A DNA stretch of 11,226 nucleotides from Nostoc sp. CHAB 5715 (GTDB lineage Bacteria; Cyanobacteriota; Cyanobacteriia; Cyanobacteriales; Nostocaceae). Each line of letters starts with the position of its first letter. The first letter of the stretch is position 1. The notes beneath the pieces were generated by a model. It saw only the letters and a list, made by a program, of their open reading frames with translations. It did not search any database and had not been told where the DNA came from. Position numbers and translations under genes: made by a program. Below, piece after piece: positions 7,315 through 11,226 of the stretch. Location of the stretch: the NCBI RefSeq assembly GCF_020829685.1, contig NZ_JAIVFR010000110.1, positions 1 through 11,226 of the forward strand. Reading direction: 5' to 3'.

Positions 7315-7505
7315 CAGGACTTACGCAAAGGCAACGTACTTTCGTCATTGCAAGCGTTGCGTACTCCTTTCCTGCGGAACGCTACGCGAACGGAGAAGCA
7401 AGCTACGCGGAGCGTCTCTAAGAGTTGCAATCCCAGTCTTGACTGGGATTGCAACGCTTGACTGCGTTCCGCTCGCAATGACTAATCATCGCTGCGTAAG
7501 TCCTG
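7315..7505. mobile_element. MITE-like foldback element, 191 bp
   Basis: Perfect 13-bp terminal inverted repeats, CAGGACTTACGCA (7315-7327) and TGCGTAAGTCCTG (7493-7505). Nested inside are a 13-bp inverted repeat with one mismatch (7344-7356 / 7470-7482), a 9-bp one (AAGCGTTGC 7352-7360 / 7451-7459), and a 15-bp perfect hairpin (7424-7438 / 7441-7455). The interior 7370-7416 carries GCGGAACGCTACGCGAACGG-type sequence common in Nostoc intergenic repeats. The 2-bp direct flank AA on both sides may be a target duplication or chance. No transposase is encoded. An 81-codon frame across it is an artefact. Confidence 0.75.
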
Positions 7506-7523
7506 AATTGGTAAAAATTCACT

Positions 7524-7551
7524 TTGACAGTGATTTTCCAGATTAAATTAT
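7524..7551 (+). promoter_or_regulatory. Candidate sigma-70-type promoter of psbQ
   Basis: Perfect -35 TTGACA (7524-7529), a 16-bp spacer, and AATTAT (7546-7551, 4 of 6 to TATAAT). The start would be near 7559, with a leader of about 70 nt to the psbQ ATG. It begins 18 bp after the MITE-like element ends. Confidence 0.4.
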
Positions 7552-7630
7552 CTAGAGTGAACGATAAATTACGCTAGCGATCTAAAATGACACTGTTAAT
7601 CGGCAAAAAAACAGTAATCAAGTTCAATGT

Positions 7631-8092
7631 ATGGCGCGTCAACGCTCGATTTTTTCATTTTTCCTAGTATTATTGGCCACATTCCTAATTAGTTGTGGCG
7701 GCCCTGGTGTTGCGGTAGCACCTCCGACTTATACAGCAACGCAACTTGAAAGAATTCAGGCTTATGTTCCTGAAATTCAGGCTGTGCGCGATCGCTCACA
7801 AGAGTTGAAAACCCTGATCCAAAGAGGTGATTGGATCAATGTGCGTAACTTTATACATGGGCCCATCACAGAAGCAAGGCTGAACCTGACTTATGTCACT
7901 CCCAACCTTCTGCCCAAAGACCAACCCGCAGCACGTCAGATAACGCGAGATTTGTTTAACGACCTGGTTAAACTTGATAAAGCTACTAGTGCTGGCAATC
8001 CTCAAGTTGCCCTAAGTAACTCCCAGGCTGCTTTCGCAGATATTGACAAATTCCTCAATCTGCTTCCTAAGAAAGAAGACAGACGCGATTAA
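7631..8092 (+). CDS. psbQ: Photosystem II lipoprotein PsbQ (CyanoQ)
   Basis: 153 aa. A lipoprotein signal peptide (hydrophobic residues 7-20, lipobox L-I-S-C with Cys22) predicts lipidation and a mature lumenal protein of 132 aa anchored to the thylakoid membrane. The rest is helical and matches the cyanobacterial PsbQ pattern: YVPEIQAVRDRSQELKTLI, DWINVRNFIHGPITEARLN, LTYVTPNLLPKDQPAARQ, LVKLDKATSAGNPQVALSNS and AFADIDKFLNLLP. PsbQ binds the lumenal face of photosystem II and supports the oxygen-evolving complex. The ATG at 7631 is chosen because ATG 7627 is out of frame. The last codons and the TAA lie inside a tandem palindromic repeat, so the EDRRD tail may be repeat-encoded. A HIP1 site lies at 7788. 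Confidence 0.92.
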   Translation: MARQRSIFSFFLVLLATFLISCGGPGVAVAPPTYTATQLERIQAYVPEIQAVRDRSQELKTLIQRGDWINVRNFIHGPITEARLNLTYVTPNLLPKDQPAARQITRDLFNDLVKLDKATSAGNPQVALSNSQAAFADIDKFLNLLPKKEDRRD

Positions 8093-8146
8093 TCGCGTCT
8101 GTACAAGAGTTAGAGACGCGATTAATCGCGTCTGTACAGGAGTTAG
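8081..8146. repeat. Two tandem 33-bp palindromic repeats containing the psbQ stop
   Basis: Two 33-bp units (8081-8113, 8114-8146) with one mismatch. Each starts with the 20-bp palindrome AGACGCGATTAATCGCGTCT and continues GTACA(A/G)GAGTTAG. The first palindrome extends to 24 bp (8079-8102). The psbQ TAA is at 8090-8092, in the palindrome centre. The hairpins could act as a terminator or mRNA stabiliser. Confidence 0.85.
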
Positions 8147-8168
8147 GAATTTTAAATTTTTAACTCCT
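8138..8168. repeat. Hairpin and CT-rich spacer before thiO
   Basis: AGGAGTTA (8138-8145) pairs with TAACTCCT (8161-8168) around an AT-rich loop. It is followed by TAACTCCTAACTTCT-like low-complexity sequence. It overlaps the second 33-bp unit and may compete with its fold. Possible intrinsic terminator of psbQ. Confidence 0.4.
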
Positions 8169-8206
8169 CACTTCTAACTCCTAACTTCTCATTTAAAGCA
8201 CAAGTC

Positions 8207-9316
8207 ATGAATGTAGTTATTATCGGTTGTGGTGTGGTTGGGGCTGCGATCGCATACCAACTGAGTCAAGTAAAAGGGCTGAAAATCACAGTTTGCGATC
8301 GGCAAGCACCAGCACAAGCTTCCACGGGCGCTGCACTTGGCGTTTTAATGGGCGCAATCAGCCAAAAAATTAAGGGCAAAGCTTGGCAGATGCGACAAAC
8401 TAGCATCCAACGCTATGAGACTTTGATTCCTGAACTAGAAGCTTTAACAGGTCGCCAAATCCCCTTTAACCGCCAGGGAATTCTCAGTCTTGGTTTGGAA
8501 GAGGAGAATTTAGCAGCATGGGAAAAACTTGTAGAAGTTCGCCACTCTCAAGGCTGGCATTTAGAAATATGGGATACGGCTAAACTCAAAAATATCTGTC
8601 CTCAAGTTGATCATGAAACAATTACTGGCGCTGTCTATTCTCCCCAAGATCGTCAACTTGATCCAACTGCTCTCACATTAGCTTTAGTTGAGGCTGCCCA
8701 GCAAAACGGTGTGACTTTCAAATTCGGTGTGACTGTTTTGGATGCCCAAACCTCACCACCTGAATCTTCTCCCCAATTTTGCGTTCAACTTGAAACTACA
8801 GAAGGAACAATAGCGGCTGATTGGTTTGTAATCGCAGCAGGGCTAGGTTCAACACCACTGACGGCAAAATTAAATCAGATAATTGATATCCGCCCCGTAC
8901 TTGGGCAAGCATTGCAAATGCATGTAGGGCATCCGTTAGGTAATCGAGACTTTCAGCCAGCGATAACGGGTAACGATGTGCATATTGTTCCTGTGGGCGG
9001 TGGAGATTATTGGGTGGGTGCAACAGTGGAATTTCCCAACAATGGCGATGAGATACTGCCAAATCAAGAACTGCTGGAATCTGTTAGAAAACAAGCGATC
9101 GCATTTTGCCCAGAGTTAGCCACAGCAACCATTCTCCGCACTTGGTCGGGGTTACGTCCCCGTCCTGAAGGTCGTCCAGCCCCAGTTATTGGTAAGTTGC
9201 CAGGGTTTAGTAATGTCCTCCTAGCTACCGGACACTATCGCAACGGCGTTTTACTAGCGCCCGCTACAGCTTATGCGATTCGTGAGATGATTATTCATCA
9301 GGAAGTGGGGAGATGA
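8207..9316 (+). CDS. thiO: FAD-dependent amino-acid oxidase, glycine oxidase (ThiO)-like
   Basis: 369 aa. An N-terminal Rossmann FAD motif GCGVVG (7-12) at the start of MNVVIIG; ASTGAALGVLMG (38-49) fits the DAO fold. ADWFVIAAGLGS (204-215) is the second flavin segment. The C-terminal TWSGLRPRPEGRPAPVIGKL (312-331) and ATGHYRNGVLLAPATA (340-355) are typical of ThiO. Arg317 and Arg345 fit the substrate-carboxylate Arg302 and Arg329 of Bacillus glycine oxidase. ThiO oxidises glycine to the imine used for the thiamine thiazole ring. Some cyanobacteria fuse ThiO to ThiG; this one is stand-alone, so it may instead be a general D-amino-acid oxidase. There is no clear Shine-Dalgarno at ATG 8207. The TGA stop lies in a 9-bp tandem repeat. 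HIP1 sites at 8246 and 9095. Confidence 0.75.
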   Translation: MNVVIIGCGVVGAAIAYQLSQVKGLKITVCDRQAPAQASTGAALGVLMGAISQKIKGKAWQMRQTSIQRYETLIPELEALTGRQIPFNRQGILSLGLEEENLAAWEKLVEVRHSQGWHLEIWDTAKLKNICPQVDHETITGAVYSPQDRQLDPTALTLALVEAAQQNGVTFKFGVTVLDAQTSPPESSPQFCVQLETTEGTIAADWFVIAAGLGSTPLTAKLNQIIDIRPVLGQALQMHVGHPLGNRDFQPAITGNDVHIVPVGGGDYWVGATVEFPNNGDEILPNQELLESVRKQAIAFCPELATATILRTWSGLRPRPEGRPAPVIGKLPGFSNVLLATGHYRNGVLLAPATAYAIREMIIHQEVGR

Positions 9317-9345
9317 GGGGGATGAGGGGGATGAGGGGGATGAGG
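9313..9345. repeat. 9-bp tandem repeat (ATGAGGGGG)x3.7 over the thiO stop
   Basis: Units at 9313, 9322 and 9331, with a partial unit at 9340. The first unit supplies the thiO TGA (9314-9316). G-rich on the plus strand. Confidence 0.9.
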
Positions 9346-9369
9346 AAGCAGGGGGAGAAAGAATAACTA

Positions 9370-9456
9370 ATGCCCCATGCCCCATGCCCAATGCCCAATG
9401 CCCACTTGCCCTGAGCGAAGCCGAAGGGATGCCCCATGCCCAATTCCCAATGCCCA
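9370..9456. repeat. Heptanucleotide STRR array (ATGCCCM), interrupted
   Basis: Five units ATGCCCC/ATGCCCA at 9370-9404, then a 24-nt interruption (9405-9428), then four units at 9429-9456 (one is ATTCCCA). Heptamer short tandemly repeated repetitive (STRR) sequences are known from heterocystous cyanobacteria. The array lies just upstream of the hydrolase Shine-Dalgarno. Confidence 0.9.
9409..9428. repeat. 20-mer hairpin repeat, copy A (inside STRR)
   Basis: CCCTGAGCGAAGCCGAAGGG, preceded by CTTG. The arms CCCT/AGGG pair. It interrupts the STRR. It shares the core CTGAGCGNAGCCGAAG with copy B at 10391, while the outer two base pairs differ and stay complementary. Confidence 0.8.
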
Positions 9457-9471
9457 ATATAGGAATATAGC

Positions 9472-10323
9472 GTGTCAATAACAGAACATAAAATCAATGT
9501 AGATTCACTGGAATGGTTTTATCGAGAATCTTCACCAATTGGCAGAACTGACTTAGCGCCTGTGTTGTTGCTACATGGCTTAGTCTCACAAAGTTACAGT
9601 TGGCGTAATATTATACCTGCTTTGGCGAATCAGGGTACAAGAGCGATCGCTCCAGATTGGATTGGTTACGGCTTTTCTGCAAAACCAGAAAAACGAGATT
9701 TTGCTTACACTCCCGATGCTTTTATCACAGCTTTAGAAGGATTTATCAAAGCGCTAGAACTTGAACATTTTTCTTTAGTTGTCCAAGGTTTTTTAGGTTC
9801 TGTAGGACTACAATATGCCTTGCGTCACCCCGAACAAATTGCCAATTTAGCTATTTTAAATACACCAATTTCAACTGCTGCCAAATTACCCTGGAAAATT
9901 AAACAGATGGGTTTGCCTTTGGCAGGTGAAGTAATGACCCAAGACCCGCTTTTGGTTGACCGGACGCTAGAAGGTGGAAGCCGTTATCGTATAGGAGATA
10001 AAGAATTAGATGTTTATCGGAAACCATTTTTAAAAAGTTCTTCATCTGGGCGGAGTCTCTTATCAAGTATTCGCAATTTACAGCTTGATTCAGCAATGAA
10101 AGAAGTCGAATCTGGCTTTAAAGAATGGCAACAGCCAATTCTGATTCAATGGGGTATAATTGACCCTTGGCTACCCGTAGACATTGCCGAAAATTTTGCC
10201 AACTCCGTACCAAATACCGAATTAATAAAACTTAATAACGTGGGACATTATCCTCAAGAACACTACCACGAAGCGATTTTAGAAGACCTTTTACCCTTTA
10301 TGCGTCGTAAAGATGCTCATTGA
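9472..10323 (+). CDS. Alpha/beta-hydrolase-fold protein lacking the usual nucleophile
   Basis: 283 aa from GTG 9472, supported by AGGAA 6 nt upstream (9461-9465). Fold features: LLLHGLVSQSYSW (oxyanion HG, 33-45), APDWIGYGFSAKP (60-72), strand-5 turn FSLVVQGFLGSVGLQYALRH (100-119), IIDPW (Asp231) and NNVGHYPQEH (His259). In haloalkane-dehalogenase-like relatives the turn reads VVQDWGG with Asp as nucleophile; in esterases it is G-x-S-x-G. Here that place is Gly106. Ser110 lies four residues later and is not in the standard position. The acid and His seem kept, so it may be a non-catalytic or non-canonical member. The substrate is unknown. No partner gene is evident; a HIP1 site lies at 9643. 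Confidence 0.85.
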   Translation: MSITEHKINVDSLEWFYRESSPIGRTDLAPVLLLHGLVSQSYSWRNIIPALANQGTRAIAPDWIGYGFSAKPEKRDFAYTPDAFITALEGFIKALELEHFSLVVQGFLGSVGLQYALRHPEQIANLAILNTPISTAAKLPWKIKQMGLPLAGEVMTQDPLLVDRTLEGGSRYRIGDKELDVYRKPFLKSSSSGRSLLSSIRNLQLDSAMKEVESGFKEWQQPILIQWGIIDPWLPVDIAENFANSVPNTELIKLNNVGHYPQEHYHEAILEDLLPFMRRKDAH

Positions 10324-10390
10324 CAATATAGCTCTGGCAAAAATCGATATTATAAAAATGAACCCACAGATAAACACAATTCAAAACTTG

Positions 10391-10410
10391 TACTGAGCGT
10401 AGCCGAAGTA
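10391..10410. repeat. 20-mer hairpin repeat, copy B
   Basis: TACTGAGCGTAGCCGAAGTA, preceded by CTTG as in copy A. The outer pairs are T-A and A-T where copy A has C-G and C-G, so pairing is kept while the bases change. Confidence 0.8.
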
Positions 10411-10441
10411 TTCAAAATTCAAACATTTTAGACATTTCAGA

Positions 10442-10500
10442 CGGGGATTTAAACCCCGACTGGAACTGGTGCTACATATAATGGTTGGGGTCTTAAACCC
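10442..10500. repeat. Pair of GGGG-YTTAAA-CCC type repeats
   Basis: CGGGG-ATTTAAA-CCCCG (10442-10458) is a 5-bp GC stem with a 7-nt loop. A related GGGGTCTTAAACCC stands at 10487-10500. This resembles a common cyanobacterial intergenic repeat. The first hairpin could end transcription from the hydrolase gene, about 120 bp upstream. Confidence 0.5.
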
Positions 10501-10629
10501 TTGAACTTACGATAAAGGATATTTACAATTCTTTGCTTAACTCAAAATTATATATTTGAGCGGAAATTGCATCAAGCATTTTATAGTTTATACTACTAGT
10601 GCGTCAAGTTTAAATTGATGGATAAGCAA

Positions 10630-10687
10630 GTTCGTAGTCAGGACTTTAGTCCTGATGTTCTAAGCACGCTTTGTGCTTACTACAAAC
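10630..10687. repeat. Three-way-junction (cloverleaf-like) repeat element
   Basis: The outer stem GTTCGTAGT (10630-10638) pairs with ACTACAAAC (10679-10687), 8 pairs with one C-A mismatch. It encloses two hairpins: CAGGAC-TTTA-GTCCTG (10639-10654) and AAGCAC-GCTTT-GTGCTT (10662-10678). The layout fits a folding repeat or RNA. No gene overlaps it. Confidence 0.65.
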
Positions 10688-10810
10688 CCTCAAAACTAAC
10701 TTAGACATTGTACTACCTCTGATCAAGATTAACACCTCAGTGTCAATAAAGCTGAAAATAATATCAATAATGCTTAGGTGATTTGTGATGAAAAAAATAC
10801 CTATGTTGAC

Positions 10811-10966
10811 GAGTTTCGACTTACCTCGGCTCCGGTTCCATGTCCGCAAGTCGAGATGCTCGGCACAAGTGCGAGAGTACAAGTCGGCACGAGTCGCTCA
10901 ACTCTCGACCACTCAGTTGGTTGAGCGAAGCGATGCACTGAGCGCAGTCGTTGTGTCGAAACCAAC
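10811..10966. repeat. Mosaic of degenerate GAGCG/CTCGGC repeats with a nested 20-mer
   Basis: GC-rich patch in an AT-rich region. It holds CTCGGCACAAGTGCGAG (10859-10875, hairpin with one bulge), TCGCTCAAC / GTTGAGCGA (10894-10902 / 10920-10928), and GTTGGTT / AACCAAC (10916-10922 / 10960-10966). Copy C of the 20-mer, CACTGAGCGCAGTCGTTGTG, lies at 10936-10955. The outer sequence GGTTGAGCGAAG (10919-10930) plus TCGAAACC (10956-10963) would form another family member if the 25 nt between were removed. The frame 10785-11012 through it is not a believable gene. Confidence 0.6.
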
Positions 10967-11226
10967 GGCTATGGTAAATTTATTACTAGAATTCACCTTA
11001 CTTATGATCTAAATATGACAGATGTATCTTTTTATAAAGCAAGTACTTAAGTAGCGCTTTAATATTGGGAAACAAACCAAACGAAAAATTTTCATTATTC
11101 GCTTATCTACAAATCAAACTTTTTGTCAAGAATAATTTAGATAAACTTACTTTCCGTAATCTTATATCTTTATAGTGTAGTTAAGATTAGTAAATTACTG
11201 CAATGTCTTTCATAGTCACGGTAAAC
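10967..11226. other. AT-rich intergenic sequence, no gene found
   Basis: No frame of note on either strand. A weak TAATCTT / AAGATTA inverted repeat (11157-11163 / 11183-11189) with TATAGT between its arms is the only structure seen. It may be upstream sequence of a gene beyond the right edge. Confidence 0.5.

Noticed and set aside
7301..7546. 81-codon plus-strand frame after NTRC
   Set aside because: It runs through the MITE-like element and its hairpins, has no ribosome binding site, and its product resembles no known protein.
8138..8200. Possible Yfr1 small RNA (ACTCCTCAC next to a hairpin)
   Set aside because: The conserved core is ACUCCUCACAC; here it reads ACTCCTCACTT, and the second stem and U tract are missing. 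The match comes from CT-rich low-complexity repeats.
9313..9456. CRISPR array
   Set aside because: Repeat units are 7-9 bp in direct tandem with no unique spacers; no cas genes nearby.
9254..9497. Minus-strand frames rich in GHWALGMGHG and SSPSSPSS
   Set aside because: These are translations of the STRR and 9-bp tandem repeats.
10639..10654. Resemblance of CAGGACTTTAGTCCTG to the two MITE ends joined together
   Set aside because: Only about 8 bp per side agree with the terminal repeats at 7315 and 7505, and the hairpin belongs to a larger three-way fold, so chance is likely.
10646..10882. 78-codon minus-strand frame
   Set aside because: It crosses the three-way-junction repeat and the repeat mosaic, with no domain and no start signal.
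10785..11012. 75-codon plus-strand frame starting MMKKIPMLTS
   Set aside because: Most of it is translated repeat mosaic (the LSTTQLVERSD type of peptide is common from such repeats).

Overview
The window comes from a filamentous, probably heterocyst-forming cyanobacterium of the Nostoc/Anabaena kind. The evidence is twelve copies of the HIP1 octamer GCGATCGC in 11.2 kb, a cyanobacterial PsbQ lipoprotein, an NTRC-type thioredoxin reductase–thioredoxin fusion, Uma2 and DUF2887 proteins, heptanucleotide STRR repeats, and many small foldback repeats between genes. Species cannot be fixed from the sequence.

Region 1 (1-4011, minus strand) is a motility and glycosylation block. A type IV pilin gene (pilA) sits behind a good SigF-type promoter. 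It is followed by a strong hairpin, then by a TPR-containing O-GlcNAc-transferase-like gene (ogtA type), and 15 bp later by a GT4 glycosyltransferase that runs off the left edge. The two transferase genes are in the same frame, separated by one stop codon, and look cotranscribed. The likely theme is pilus biogenesis or modification during motility (hormogonia).

Region 2 (4041-5750) holds two divergent genes of PD-(D/E)XK nuclease-like families, Uma2 (minus) and DUF2887/Rpn-like (plus). A 57-codon partial duplicate of the DUF2887 C-terminus follows, with its frame kept.

Region 3 (5884-10323, all plus) holds housekeeping genes: NTRC (chloroplast-type redox regulation), psbQ (photosystem II lipoprotein), a ThiO-like FAD amino-acid/glycine oxidase, and an alpha/beta-hydrolase whose nucleophile position is glycine. 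Repeats separate these genes: a 191-bp MITE-like element before psbQ, a tandem palindrome containing the psbQ stop, a 9-bp tandem repeat containing the thiO stop, and a heptamer STRR interrupted by a hairpin 20-mer.

Region 4 (10324-11226) has no convincing gene. It is a store of small structured repeats: copies of the 20-mer, a three-way-junction element, and a mosaic of degenerate copies, followed by AT-rich sequence. The least explained signals are the 20-mer family with covarying arms and an apparent nested copy, the in-frame DUF2887 fragment, the hairpin array between pilA and ogtA, and the nucleophile-less hydrolase.
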